A DNA stretch of 64,000 bases, taken from Pseudoalteromonas nigrifaciens. GTDB lineage: Bacteria > Pseudomonadota > Gammaproteobacteria > Enterobacterales > Alteromonadaceae. The notes beneath the pieces are model-generated. The model searched no databases and was not told where the DNA came from. It worked only from the letters and a program-made list of their open reading frames with translations. Location of the stretch: positions 2,728,001 through 2,792,000 of the forward strand of contig NZ_CP011036.1 of NCBI RefSeq assembly GCF_002221505.1, read 5' to 3'. Of this stretch, positions 39,085 through 52,776 are shown in pieces; position 1 is the stretch's first letter; every line of letters begins with the position of its first letter. A program made the position numbers and the translations under genes.

Positions 39085-39278
39085 TAAACTGACAAACGAT
39101 AATAATAACAACTAATTCATTACTCTAATAAATACGCCCTAGGTAATTAAAAAACTGTTTACTTGTCATCAAATGTTCAATAATGTGTGTTAATTATATA
39201 TTCACATTAATTAATGATAAACATCTGAGTAATTTGGATATAATTTGTGCATTTCTCATTATTGCATTAGGAGAAAAC

Positions 39279-39970
<692 letters not shown>

Positions 39971-40082
39971 TTATGCATGAATTATATCAAGTTAGCTAAT
40001 TAAAGTGCGTAATTACGGCATTTATTGCAAAAATAAAACAAATTAAAACGGTTTATCGTGGCTCCTAAGGGGGGATTCGCGC

Positions 40083-40088
40083 TATAAT
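40083..40088 (+). promoter_or_regulatory. Candidate -10 element for gsk
   Basis: A consensus TATAAT 40 bases before the gsk ATG. I see no good -35 hexamer at the usual distance; the upstream sequence contains a GGGGGG run instead. Assignment rests on the -10 alone. Confidence 0.4.
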
Positions 40089-40127
40089 CTCACGCTTTTT
40101 TTATTTAGCTCACAATACGGGTAGCAA

Positions 40128-41432
40128 ATGAAATTTCCTGGACGTCGCAGGCATAAACATTATTTTCCAGTGGAAGCCAAAGATCCACTAACTAATCAAC
40201 TTAACGCCACAGAAAGATTACACAGTAGCTATATTACCGGAATCGATCAGATTGTTGTCGATATCGAAGCCAAGGTCGATCAAGCTTTCCTCGATGAATT
40301 TAAGCTGCAACGAGGCATGTCACAAGTTATAGATAGTGACGTCACTAACGCCTTATATGAGCGTTTAAAGCTACATGAAATGGTTGACTACGAGTATGCT
40401 GGCGGAACCGTTGGTAATACTATGCACAACTATTCAGTACTTGCCGATGACAGATCTGTGCTATTGGGCGTAATGAGTGAAAACATAAATATAGGCAGTT
40501 ATGCTTATCGTTTTTTATGTAATACCTCAAGCCGCGTAGATTTAGATTATTTACAACCAGTAGATGGGCCAATTGGTCGCTGCTTTACACTAATTGATGA
40601 AACTGGTGAGCGAACCTTTGCTATAAGTGCAGGGTTAATGAACCACTTACGCCCTGAATCTATCGATAAAAGCCTTATTGAAAATTCTTCCGCGTTGGTG
40701 ATCAGTGCTTATTTAATGCGCACTCAAGGCGCAGAAACCATGACAGAAGCCACCATACAAGCGGTTAAATACGCTAATGATGCTGGTGTACCTGTGGTAC
40801 TTACACTTGGAACTAAATTCTTAATTGAACAAGATCCAACCTGGTGGGCTAACTTTGTTGAAAAGCATGTCGATATTCTTGCAATGAACGAAGAGGAAGG
40901 CTTGGCAATTACTGGTTTTGAAGATCCCCTTTTAGCAGCTGATAAAGCGCTTGATTGGGTCGACTTAGTAATTTGTACTGCCGGTGAAAAAGGCTTATTC
41001 ATGGCAGGTTACGTTGACGAGCAATTAAAACGCGAAACCGAGTACACATTATTACCTGGTGCAATTCCAGATTTTAATCGTTATGAGTTCTCACGTGCTA
41101 TGCGCAAAGCTGACTGTGATGATCCAATTAGAGCCTATAGCCACACAGCCCCATTTATGGGTGGCCCTGATTCAATCAAAAACACCAATGGTGCTGGTGA
41201 TTGTGCGCTTGCGGCGGTTTTACATGATTTATCTGCCAATGTTTATCATAAAATAAACGTCAGTAACTCAGCAAAACACCAGCAAAAAGCAATTACCTAC
41301 TCGTCATTATCACAAATAAGTAAATACGCTAACAGAGCAAGCTTTGAAGTATTAGTGCAGCACTCTCCTCGCTTATCTCGTGGTTTACCAGAGCGCGAAG
41401 ATTGCCTCGAACTAGTCTACTGGGATAAATAA
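40128..41432 (+). CDS. gsk: Inosine/guanosine kinase Gsk
   Basis: A PfkB-family nucleoside kinase (434 residues; E. coli Gsk 434) that salvages inosine and guanosine to IMP and GMP. Family marks are MKFPGRRRHKHYFPVE at the start, YEYAGGTVGNTMHNYSVLAD for nucleoside binding and the catalytic anion-hole motif NTNGAGDCALAAVLHDL. It is monocistronic and converges with the glutaminase gene, with a shared stem-loop at the boundary. Confidence 0.95.
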   Translation: MKFPGRRRHKHYFPVEAKDPLTNQLNATERLHSSYITGIDQIVVDIEAKVDQAFLDEFKLQRGMSQVIDSDVTNALYERLKLHEMVDYEYAGGTVGNTMHNYSVLADDRSVLLGVMSENINIGSYAYRFLCNTSSRVDLDYLQPVDGPIGRCFTLIDETGERTFAISAGLMNHLRPESIDKSLIENSSALVISAYLMRTQGAETMTEATIQAVKYANDAGVPVVLTLGTKFLIEQDPTWWANFVEKHVDILAMNEEEGLAITGFEDPLLAADKALDWVDLVICTAGEKGLFMAGYVDEQLKRETEYTLLPGAIPDFNRYEFSRAMRKADCDDPIRAYSHTAPFMGGPDSIKNTNGAGDCALAAVLHDLSANVYHKINVSNSAKHQQKAITYSSLSQISKYANRASFEVLVQHSPRLSRGLPEREDCLELVYWDK

Positions 41433-41434
41433 GA

Positions 41435-41460
41435 TTTTAAGGAGCAATAGCTCCTTAAAA
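41435..41460. terminator. Shared terminator stem-loop between gsk and glsA
   Basis: Perfect 11-base arms TTTTAAGGAGC (41435-41445) and complement (41450-41460) with a four-base loop. The flanking A/T ends can provide a U-tract in both directions. The right arm overlaps the last bases of glsA. Confidence 0.75.
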
Positions 41461-42390
41461 TATTGAAATGTCGAGTTTTTTTGATAGCAGCTCTAATGCT
41501 GCTATTCCCGCCACCGAGTTGCCAAAAGAGTTTAACCCTGGTGACCATACCGCAACAGTAAATTTATTAGGTAATACCGCTAAAACCGTACCAGACACCC
41601 CAGATTTCCCCGGCATACCTACCCTATAACCAAAGTCACCTGCTGCATCATATAAACCACTGGTAAAGAGTAAAGAGTTAAGCTGCTTAGTTTGACGGCT
41701 CGGTAACACCCGTTTACCTGAAGTGTTATCAATCCCATTATTAGCTAAAAAATTATACGCTTTTGCCAGTTCAATACAATTTAGTTCAATAGCACAAAAG
41801 TTAAAGTAAGCCCAAAGCACATCATCCACTTCATTTTCAAAGTTACCAAATGACTTCATTAAATGCCCCATAGCCGCATTTCTATGCCTAAACTCATATT
41901 CTGAGTTTGCTACCTTTTTATCTATTGCTATACACCTATTCCCCGATAAAGCCCGAAATGTTTCAAGCATAGTATGCATAGGAGCCGATAAGCGACTGTA
42001 TAAAGCATCGCAGGTTACAATCGCACCTGCATTAATAAATGGGTTACGAGGTATGCCTTTTTCAAATTCCAACTGAGTAAGCGAATTAAATGCAGTTCCT
42101 GATGGCTCTTTCCCCACGCGATGCCACAGTTCATCACCATAACGTTGTAATGCTAACGTTAATGTCATTACTTTTGATACAGATTGAATAGTAAATTGTT
42201 GCGTACAATCACCCGCACAAAATGTTTCGCCTGAGGTAGTGTAAATAGCAATAGAAAATTGTTCGGGATCAACCTCTGCCAACGCCGGAATATAATCGGC
42301 CACTTTACCTTGTGATAATAAGGGAGCTACCTCTTGGGTTATGTCATTCAATACTTGTTGATAATCAGTAGTAGGCAATAGAAACCTCAA
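41455..42390 (-). CDS. glsA: Glutaminase
   Basis: A serine-dependent beta-lactamase-like glutaminase that hydrolyses glutamine to glutamate and ammonia. The 311-residue protein has the Ser-X-X-Lys dyad Ser70/Lys73 in FTIQSVSK, NPFINAGAIVT and the C-terminal GKSGVSGTVLAVLPNKF. It resembles the GlsA/GlsB (YbaS/YneH) family throughout. Promoter and start are not resolved beyond the ATG at 42390. The gene lies immediately downstream of the rRNA operon on the same strand. Confidence 0.93.
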   Translation of the reverse strand: MRFLLPTTDYQQVLNDITQEVAPLLSQGKVADYIPALAEVDPEQFSIAIYTTSGETFCAGDCTQQFTIQSVSKVMTLTLALQRYGDELWHRVGKEPSGTAFNSLTQLEFEKGIPRNPFINAGAIVTCDALYSRLSAPMHTMLETFRALSGNRCIAIDKKVANSEYEFRHRNAAMGHLMKSFGNFENEVDDVLWAYFNFCAIELNCIELAKAYNFLANNGIDNTSGKRVLPSRQTKQLNSLLFTSGLYDAAGDFGYRVGMPGKSGVSGTVLAVLPNKFTVAVWSPGLNSFGNSVAGIAALELLSKKLDISIF

Positions 42391-42483
42391 TTACACGGTT
42401 ATATAAAGCAGAATTTTAGCATGCAAGCAGTAAGTACGCTTTCACTTTTTAAATAGCTTGTGCTTACTTTATAAATTCTAAAA

Positions 42484-42517
42484 AGCAAAAAACCCGTTAC
42501 ATTACTGTAACGGGTTT
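42484..42517 (-). terminator. rRNA operon terminator
   Basis: Perfect 12-base arms AAACCCGTTACA (42490-42501) and complement (42506-42517), loop of four bases, and a T-run on the minus strand. It lies 13 bases beyond the second 5S gene and 93 bases before glsA. Confidence 0.9.
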
Positions 42518-42530
42518 CTTTAATTTAAAT

Positions 42531-42644
42531 CCTGGCAATGTCCTACTTTCACATAGCAAATGCTACACTATCATCGGCGCTGTTTCGTTTCACTACTGAG
42601 TTCGGCATGGGGTCAGGTGGGTCCAAAACGCTATTGTTACCAAG
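42531..42644 (-). rRNA. rrf: 5S ribosomal RNA, distal copy
   Basis: About 114 bases with the conserved 5S core (minus strand GACCCACCTGACCCCATGCC, GAACTCAGTAGTGAAACG, GTAGGACATTGCCAGG). It is identical in my reading to the other copy at 42712-42825. Exact ends may extend a few bases. Confidence 0.93.
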
Positions 42645-42711
42645 AAAATTCGTTTCAATTTTCTTATTTTTATAATTTATTCAATTTAAAGTCTCTCGAC
42701 TAAATTTGGAG

Positions 42712-42825
42712 CCTGGCAATGTCCTACTTTCACATAGCAAATGCTACACTATCATCGGCGCTGTTTCGTTTCACTACTGAGTTCGGCATGGGGTCAGGTG
42801 GGTCCAAAACGCTATTGTTACCAAG
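42712..42825 (-). rRNA. rrf: 5S ribosomal RNA, proximal copy
   Basis: First of two tandem 5S genes following the 23S gene on the minus strand, with the same 114-base core and separated from the distal copy by a 67-base AT-rich spacer. No tRNA lies in that spacer or in the gap to the 23S gene. Confidence 0.93.
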
Positions 42826-42972
42826 CAAATTAGGGCGTTAATTCGTATCACTACAAATTAACTGAATTTGGAAAATATCTGATAATATTTTTTAAGTCTT
42901 TGCGTAAATATCTACTTTAGCAATATTAACTTCTTGCTTGAACTGTCACATAAAACGCGTTTGGCGTTGTAT

Positions 42973-45859
<2,887 letters not shown>

Positions 45860-46158
45860 ATACAACCCAAACGGGTCTTTGTTGTGTGACAGTTTAACTT
45901 CGCCAGAAGTCAATATTGAATACTAAAGTAGATACCAATCAATCAACTCAAAGAGTTAATTAAATGGCACTGAATGGTACTGCTACCATTCTTTTTTTAC
46001 TTTTGAAAACTCTTGATAAATAACAATGTTATTCATCAGAATTTTATTATCAGCTTTTCCAAATTTTTAAAGAGCATATTAATTAGTTATTCCGAAGAAC
46101 AAGCACTAATTAACAATCATCTGTGTGGACACTACGAACAAATAAGTTCTAAATCGTA
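45860..46158 (-). other. 16S-23S internal transcribed spacer without tRNA genes
   Basis: These 299 bases contain no recognisable tRNA (no T-loop or CCA-adjacent acceptor pattern), unlike spacers that carry tRNA-Ile/Ala or tRNA-Glu. They include the 3' arm of the 16S processing stem (46114-46128), a boxA-like antitermination site (46064-46076) and the 5' arm of the 23S stem (45885-45894). Confidence 0.8.
46064..46076 (-). promoter_or_regulatory. boxA-like antitermination site in the 16S-23S spacer
   Basis: On the transcribed strand the sequence is TGCTCTTTAAAAA, close to the boxA consensus TGCTCTTTAACAA recognised by NusB/NusE. It lies between the 16S and 23S genes as in other gammaproteobacteria. 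Confidence 0.75.
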
Positions 46159-47694
<1,536 letters not shown>

Positions 47695-48134
47695 AAAAGT
47701 TTTATGTCTTTCGACAGCTCAATGAATTCTGAATTTATTTTAATATCTTTCGATATTGAATTGACTGTGCCGAATAATTACCGAAATAACTATTCTGTTG
47801 GTCACTCAGTTTTCAATTGAGACTCTAATTTGTTTGCCTCGCTAATTACCCATAAAGAGTAAGTAGGTTGGCTGTTAGAACTCAATCTGTACGAGTGCCC
47901 ACACAGATGATTGCTTTATATTGTTAAAGAACGTTTTGAGTCGCTTTAGCGTCTCAAGGGATGCGTATGATACATCCTTTATTTTTCGAGTCAACACTTA
48001 GTTTTAAACTTTCTTTTTGGAAGATTTAAAACCGAAGTTTTATTTAACTCTCTGAGTAGTTCGCGTCTCGCTAGGCGTTGACGTTTCCCGTCTCAGTGGG
48101 GTCGCATTATAGGGAGCCGCAGATTTTACGCAAG
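47695..48134 (-). promoter_or_regulatory. rrn leader and P1 promoter
   Basis: On the minus strand the promoter has -35 TTGCGT (48129-48134), a 16-base spacer and -10 TATAAT (48107-48112), followed by a GC-rich discriminator GCGACCCC typical of stringently controlled rRNA promoters. Upstream (48135-48175) is an A/T-rich stretch that could be an UP element. The leader contains boxA GTTCTTTAACAAT (47920-47932) and the 5' arm of the 16S RNase III stem (47899-47913). No protein gene is in this stretch. Confidence 0.88.
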
Positions 48135-48196
48135 CGTTTTTATCGCCTTTTTTGCATTTAATTTTTACCCCAAAGATACACAAGCCAGGCTCACAG

Positions 48197-48222
48197 GTTA
48201 CCCACAAAACCCTGTGGATAAC
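48197..48222. promoter_or_regulatory. Inverted pair of DnaA-box-like sites upstream of rrn P1
   Basis: TTACCCACA (48198-48206, one mismatch to TTATCCACA) faces a perfect box in reverse orientation, TGTGGATAA (48213-48221), with six bases between the ten-base arms. They lie about 65 bases upstream of the P1 -35. Function is not shown; no dnaA, gyrB or gidA neighbourhood is present, so this is not a chromosomal origin. Confidence 0.45.
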
Positions 48223-48280
48223 TGCGCTTTTTATTCCTTAAACAAGCTTACTGTTATATTGCTATAAACTTAAAAATGTA

Positions 48281-48305
48281 AAAAGCACCTAGGTAAGGTG
48301 CTTTT
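48281..48305 (-). terminator. Terminator downstream of the thioredoxin-TPR gene
   Basis: Perfect ten-base arms AAAAGCACCT (48281-48290) and complement (48296-48305), 5-base loop, weak T-run on the minus strand. It lies 22 bases past the gene's stop. Confidence 0.7.
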
Positions 48306-48326
48306 AAAAGTAATAGTTATTAAGTT

Positions 48327-49205
48327 TTAGTACAAAATACTATATAACTTGCGACGATACTTTGCTGCAAGTGCATCACCGTCGGGTAAAGAGGCAATAA
48401 TAGCTAAAAAACTTGGTTTTGCTTCGTTAAAATTCAGATCTTTTTGCAGCACTGTAAATAGTACATCTAATGCTTCTTCTTTTCTGCCGGCTTCATTGAG
48501 TAAAATACTTAGCTCTTCTTTTAATTCTAAGTTATTTGGGTACTTTTCTACTTGTTGTTGCTTTTCTTTAATCTCTGGTGAATCTTTTGCTTCAAGCGCA
48601 GCTTCGCATTTTGCTTTTATATTATTAAAGTAAGCATCTTGCTCTTGTACATCTATTGTATTAATTAGTGCTTGCGCTTCATCTACTTTATGAATTTGAA
48701 TACATATATCTGCAAGTACTAATTTAATACGCGCGTTGCTGTTGTCAATTTCATAAGCTTGCTTTGCATAATTAAACGCGGCATTTAAATCTGACTTTAA
48801 TAATGCTTGCTTTGCTTGCTCTAATAGTAAGTCTTGTTGAGCGGGTAAATGTTTAGCTAATGCTTCACGAATTTTCGCTTCAGCTTGGGCACCCGATAAT
48901 ACATCAACGGGCGCTGAGTCTTTTAACAACACCAGTGTTGGTAGTGTTTGTAAACCAACTTGCTGTGCTAATTGCGAAGCCAGAGCTTGCTCGGCATCGC
49001 AATCTAAATTTGCTACTACTATATAGTCGTTATATTCAGCGGCTAATTTATCTAATATTGCTGCCTGGTTAATACATTCAGGACTTTGCGCTGAGTAGAA
49101 GTTTAGCAGTACCAACTTTTGTTGTGATGTTTCGCCGAGTACTTGCTGAAAATTTTGCGCGTTGATACTAACTATGTTGCTCATTGAATTGATTGCCATA
49201 TTCAT
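48327..49205 (-). CDS. Thioredoxin-TPR co-chaperone, CnoX/YbbN-like
   Basis: A 292-residue protein: thioredoxin domain (about 15-120) then a TPR region (about 125-290). The usual CxxC is SPEC (LNFYSAQSPECINQAAIL), as in E. coli CnoX (YbbN), which lacks disulfide reductase activity but acts as a holdase for GroEL/DnaK after oxidative chlorine stress. The TPLP-like cis-proline loop is TLPTLVLL. The start could be any of Met1, Met3 or Met8; no ribosome-binding site decides. Function in this organism is by homology. Confidence 0.85.
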   Translation of the reverse strand: MNMAINSMSNIVSINAQNFQQVLGETSQQKLVLLNFYSAQSPECINQAAILDKLAAEYNDYIVVANLDCDAEQALASQLAQQVGLQTLPTLVLLKDSAPVDVLSGAQAEAKIREALAKHLPAQQDLLLEQAKQALLKSDLNAAFNYAKQAYEIDNSNARIKLVLADICIQIHKVDEAQALINTIDVQEQDAYFNNIKAKCEAALEAKDSPEIKEKQQQVEKYPNNLELKEELSILLNEAGRKEEALDVLFTVLQKDLNFNEAKPSFLAIIASLPDGDALAAKYRRKLYSILY

Positions 49206-49297
49206 TTATTTAGGTTTTTATATGGTGCTGAACATAATTATTACAAGTCATATATCTAAATCACTTGGATATACATTTATCTCAATAAGGGAAAATC

Positions 49298-50608
49298 ATG
49301 AAGTTAACTTATCTAAGTGCAATACTTTTATTAGCAAGCCCATTAGTACAAGCAAATGGACTCGATTTGAATTTAAGCAAAACCATGCCAGCTATAGAAA
49401 AGTTTTACCTCGATTTACACCAATCGCCAGAGCTTTCTTATCACGAACAAAAAACGGGTAATAAAATAGCGGATAAATTAACTCAGCTGGGTTTTAAAGT
49501 AACAAGTAATGTAGGTGGCTTTGGTGTTGTCGGCATTTACAAAAACGGAAACGGTCCAACCGTGATGATCCGTACTGACACCGATGGCTTACCTATTATA
49601 GAGCAGACAGGAAAGTCCTATGCTTCTAAAGTAACAGTAATAGACGAGCACGGTGCAAAAGTAGGTGTTATGCACGGCTGCGGTCACGATATACATATGA
49701 GCTCATTCATTGGTACTGCTGAACAACTAATAGCTCACAAAAATGCATGGCAAGGCACGCTAATGATGGTGGCACAACCCGCAGAAGAAGTAGGCGGTGG
49801 CGCTAAAGCCATGCTAAAAGAAGGCTTATTTAGTAAATATGCAAAACCTGATCACATAATTGCGCTACATGTAAGTGCAAGTGTGCCTGCCGGTAAAGTT
49901 GCGATGAAAAACGAATATACTATGGCCAGCGTCGATTCTGTTGATATAACTATAAAGGGTAAAGGCGGACATGGAGCTTATCCGCATACCACTATTGATC
50001 CGGTTATTATTGCTGCGCGCACTGTGCTTGCACTGCAAACTATTACGAGTCGTGAGCTTTCACCATTAGAGCCATCAGTTATTACTGTTGGATCTATTCA
50101 TGGTGGCTCAAAACATAATGTAATTTCTGATGAAGTAAAGTTACAACTTACATTACGCAGCTATAACCCTGATATTAGAAATGCACAAATTGCAGCAATT
50201 AAACGCATTACCGCCGGTATTGCACAAAGCGCAGGCCTAGAGGAAGCGCTCTACCCTAAGGTGCAAGTACATGAAGATGAGTCAATTCCATCTACATATA
50301 ACAATCCAGCACAAACCAACCTTGTGCGTCAAAGTATTGCCAGCGCTATTGGTGATGAAAATGTGCTTGAAACCCTCCCTGTAATGGCAGGTGAAGACTT
50401 TGGCTTATATGGCCGCACTGACGAAAATATTCCTATCACACTATTTTGGCTCGGTGGCGTTAACCAAGCAAAATATGCAAGTGCAATAAAAGCGGGCAAA
50501 ACATTACCTTCACTGCATTCAAGTAAGTTTGCCCCAGACTATAAAGTCGCACTACCAACTGGCATTAAAGCCATGAGTAATGCAGCGGTAACTTTGTTTA
50601 ATCAATAG
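49298..50608 (+). CDS. Secreted M20-family amidohydrolase/carboxypeptidase
   Basis: A 436-residue metallopeptidase with a signal peptide (KLTYLSAILLLASPLVQA) and the M20D layout: an N-terminal DLHQSPELSYHEQKTG, the zinc ligands HGCGHDIHMS and AQPAEEVGGGAKAML, a dimerisation domain (IKGKGGHGAYPHTTIDPVI) and a C-terminal MAGEDFGLY with the final ligand in LHSSKFAPD. Such enzymes hydrolyse N-acyl or amidated amino acids and dipeptides in the periplasm; substrate undetermined. Start preceded by AAGGGAAA. A terminator follows inside the topB end. Confidence 0.88.
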   Translation: MKLTYLSAILLLASPLVQANGLDLNLSKTMPAIEKFYLDLHQSPELSYHEQKTGNKIADKLTQLGFKVTSNVGGFGVVGIYKNGNGPTVMIRTDTDGLPIIEQTGKSYASKVTVIDEHGAKVGVMHGCGHDIHMSSFIGTAEQLIAHKNAWQGTLMMVAQPAEEVGGGAKAMLKEGLFSKYAKPDHIIALHVSASVPAGKVAMKNEYTMASVDSVDITIKGKGGHGAYPHTTIDPVIIAARTVLALQTITSRELSPLEPSVITVGSIHGGSKHNVISDEVKLQLTLRSYNPDIRNAQIAAIKRITAGIAQSAGLEEALYPKVQVHEDESIPSTYNNPAQTNLVRQSIASAIGDENVLETLPVMAGEDFGLYGRTDENIPITLFWLGGVNQAKYASAIKAGKTLPSLHSSKFAPDYKVALPTGIKAMSNAAVTLFNQ

Positions 50609-50623
50609 TTTTATTTAAATAAT

Positions 50624-50657
50624 AGCTCTGTAGTTAACCTGTAACAGAGCTTTTTTT
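50624..50657 (+). terminator. Terminator of the M20 gene
   Basis: Eight-base arms AGCTCTGT (50624-50631) and complement (50644-50651) followed by seven Ts, 15 bases after the stop. The structure overlaps the 3' end of topB (50634). Confidence 0.75.
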
Positions 50658-52574
50658 ATAACTTGACTTTTTATAAGGCGTTTTTTGGCCACGTTTAACA
50701 AAACGCTTTTTAGCTGAAGTTTTAGGCAGCTTTGCAAATACATTGCTATCGCAATTTGCAGCTTGTTGTACAAAACTATTTAAGTCGGCAAGTAAAGGCT
50801 GTAAAAATTGCTGATAGCTCATTACTTGCTGTGCAATATCACCTAAGCTCGACTCCCATTTAGCGGTTAAATCGGGGCGAACTAAACCTTGCGGCAGCAC
50901 ACTAATAAGTGCACTCCCGGTTTCGGTTGCTTTAATTAATTTACCTTCACGTTTTAAAAAACGGCGTTTAAATAATAATTCAATGATCCCCGCTCGCGTT
51001 GCCTCTGTGCCTAAGCCATCGGTGTCTTTAAGTACTTTTTTTATCTGTGGATCTTGTACATAGCGGCTTATGCCTGTCATGGCTGCAAGTAAAGTCGCAT
51101 CACTAAAGTGCGCTGGCGGTGAGGTATATTTTTCAACAACCTCCCCTTGCGAGCAAAAAAGTAACATGCCTTTTGTTAAAGGCGGTAGCGTGGCTTCATC
51201 TTTTAATTCAGACTTACCCATTAGCACCTTAAAACCCAAGCTTACATCTTGCTTTGCATTTGCTTTAAATAACCCGCCAGCAATAGTTATCTCTGCTTTA
51301 GTTTCGTTGTAAATATAGTCGGGATAAAACTGTATTAAATAATGACGACATATTAATTGATAAACCTTTGTCTCATCGCTACCTAAACTTGCCGACTTTA
51401 ACTGTTTTGCCGTAGGGACAATGGCGTGATGCGCAGCCACTTTTGAATCGTTAAAACATTTACTACGTTTTTTACTATCAGCTGCTTTTACTAACTCAAC
51501 ACCTTGCCCGCCATTAGTGCTTATAGCTTTTAAAATAACAGACGCATCTTGGTGATGATCATTAGGTAAGTAGCGGTTGTCTGAACGCGGGTAGGTAATT
51601 AACTTATGACGCTCATAAAGAGTTTGGCATATATCCAGCACCTTTTGCGCTGGCATAGCAAATGCTTTTGCCGCGTCTATCTGCAAAGCAGATAAGTTAT
51701 AAGGCAGTGGCGCAGTTTGTTTTTTTTGTTTTTGTTCAAGCGCCGTTAGCTCAGCATTTTGCTGTGTGATACGCGAGGCTACGTTTTCAGCCAATGCTTT
51801 ATTTAATACTCGCCCTTCTTCGTCTTGATAAGGCTCACATGCCTTACTGGGTATCCATTTTGCACTAAATGATTGTTTTTCGGGGGTGACTAAGTGGGCT
51901 AATACTTCATAAAATGGCTTCGATACGAAATTTGCTATGTCATTATCTCTATTAACCACCAAGCCAAGTATGGGTGTTTGTACTCGTCCCACAGAAAGTA
52001 CGTTACCAAACCCAGCTTTTTGCCCTGCTAAAGTATAAGCGCGGGTTAAATTCATACCAAACAACCAATCAGCACGAGAGCGCGCTAAGGCTGAAACGCT
52101 CAACGGAATAAACTCACGGTTAGATCGCATAGTCGTTAATGCTTTTTTTACTGCAGCTAAGTTTAAATCACTAATTAATAAGCGTTGAATATGCTGCTTT
52201 TTAGTTTTACTTATTTTGGCTTCTTCAATAACTTGATCGACAAGTAATTGCCCTTCTCTATCGGGATCACCTGCATGCACTAGTGCTGTAGCCTGTTTGA
52301 TTAGCTTTTTTAACACAGTAAGTTGCTTGCGAGTTTTAGTTTTTGCTTTTAATTGCCACTGCTCAGGAATGATAGGTAGGTGCTCAAACTGCCACTTTTT
52401 AAAGCGCTCATCATAGTCATCGGGCTCGGCTTGCTCGAGCAAATGACCAATACACCAAGATACGCAATCACCATTTGCAACTTCAATGTAGCCATCGTGC
52501 TTTTTGTGCGGTTTTGGTAACGCGTCGGCAATAGCACGCCCTAATGACGGCTTTTCGGCAATATAGAGTTTCAT
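50634..52574 (-). CDS. topB: DNA topoisomerase III TopB
   Basis: A type IA topoisomerase (646 residues; E. coli 653) that decatenates DNA. TOPRIM domain begins MKLYIAEKPSLGRAIADALP with the acidic triad in HAGDPDREGQLLVD; the catalytic tyrosine is in KLITYPRSDNRYLP; the hinge ERHKLITYP and LPYNLSALQ motifs are conserved. The tail is basic (KRFVKRGQKTPYKKSSYKK) without cysteine zinc fingers, as in E. coli TopB. The start is the ATG at 52574 with AAGAG upstream; an in-frame TTG at 52580 is less likely. Confidence 0.95.
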   Translation of the reverse strand: MKLYIAEKPSLGRAIADALPKPHKKHDGYIEVANGDCVSWCIGHLLEQAEPDDYDERFKKWQFEHLPIIPEQWQLKAKTKTRKQLTVLKKLIKQATALVHAGDPDREGQLLVDQVIEEAKISKTKKQHIQRLLISDLNLAAVKKALTTMRSNREFIPLSVSALARSRADWLFGMNLTRAYTLAGQKAGFGNVLSVGRVQTPILGLVVNRDNDIANFVSKPFYEVLAHLVTPEKQSFSAKWIPSKACEPYQDEEGRVLNKALAENVASRITQQNAELTALEQKQKKQTAPLPYNLSALQIDAAKAFAMPAQKVLDICQTLYERHKLITYPRSDNRYLPNDHHQDASVILKAISTNGGQGVELVKAADSKKRSKCFNDSKVAAHHAIVPTAKQLKSASLGSDETKVYQLICRHYLIQFYPDYIYNETKAEITIAGGLFKANAKQDVSLGFKVLMGKSELKDEATLPPLTKGMLLFCSQGEVVEKYTSPPAHFSDATLLAAMTGISRYVQDPQIKKVLKDTDGLGTEATRAGIIELLFKRRFLKREGKLIKATETGSALISVLPQGLVRPDLTAKWESSLGDIAQQVMSYQQFLQPLLADLNSFVQQAANCDSNVFAKLPKTSAKKRFVKRGQKTPYKKSSYKKSSVTG

Positions 52575-52686
52575 AAGCAAGCTCTTTTACTGTTTATATA
52601 CACAGTAGTTTAGCATATCAATTCACAGCGTGGGATGTTTTTATTAAACCGTACTATTTAACAACTCTGAGGTATTTGGCTGAGGT

Positions 52687-52720
52687 GGTGACTTTTAGTT
52701 AATTTTGACTAAAAGTCACC
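52687..52720. repeat. Perfect inverted repeat between pomB and topB
   Basis: Thirteen-base arms GGTGACTTTTAGT (52687-52699) and complement (52708-52720) with an 8-base loop, and no T-run either side. It sits 57 bases after the pomB stop and 113 bases before the topB start, so it may be a 3' stabiliser of pomAB mRNA, a Rho-dependent or protein-bound site, or an operator for topB. Confidence 0.7.
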
Positions 52721-52776
52721 TGAAATCAATTACACTTAGTTTGCTTAAGCCAAGTGTATTTTTAATAAAATGACTG

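Noticed and set aside
39183..39278. Longer N-terminus for the small basic protein
   Set aside because: The ribosome-binding site is at 39270-39274 before the later ATG, and the upstream residues look like intergenic DNA.
45860..46158. tRNA gene in the 16S-23S spacer
   Set aside because: No cloverleaf pattern or T-loop sequence is visible; the structure is explained by processing stems and boxA.
48197..48222. Chromosomal origin at the DnaA-box-like pair
   Set aside because: Only two boxes, no AT-rich unwinding array with further boxes and no dnaA, gyrB or mnmG neighbour.
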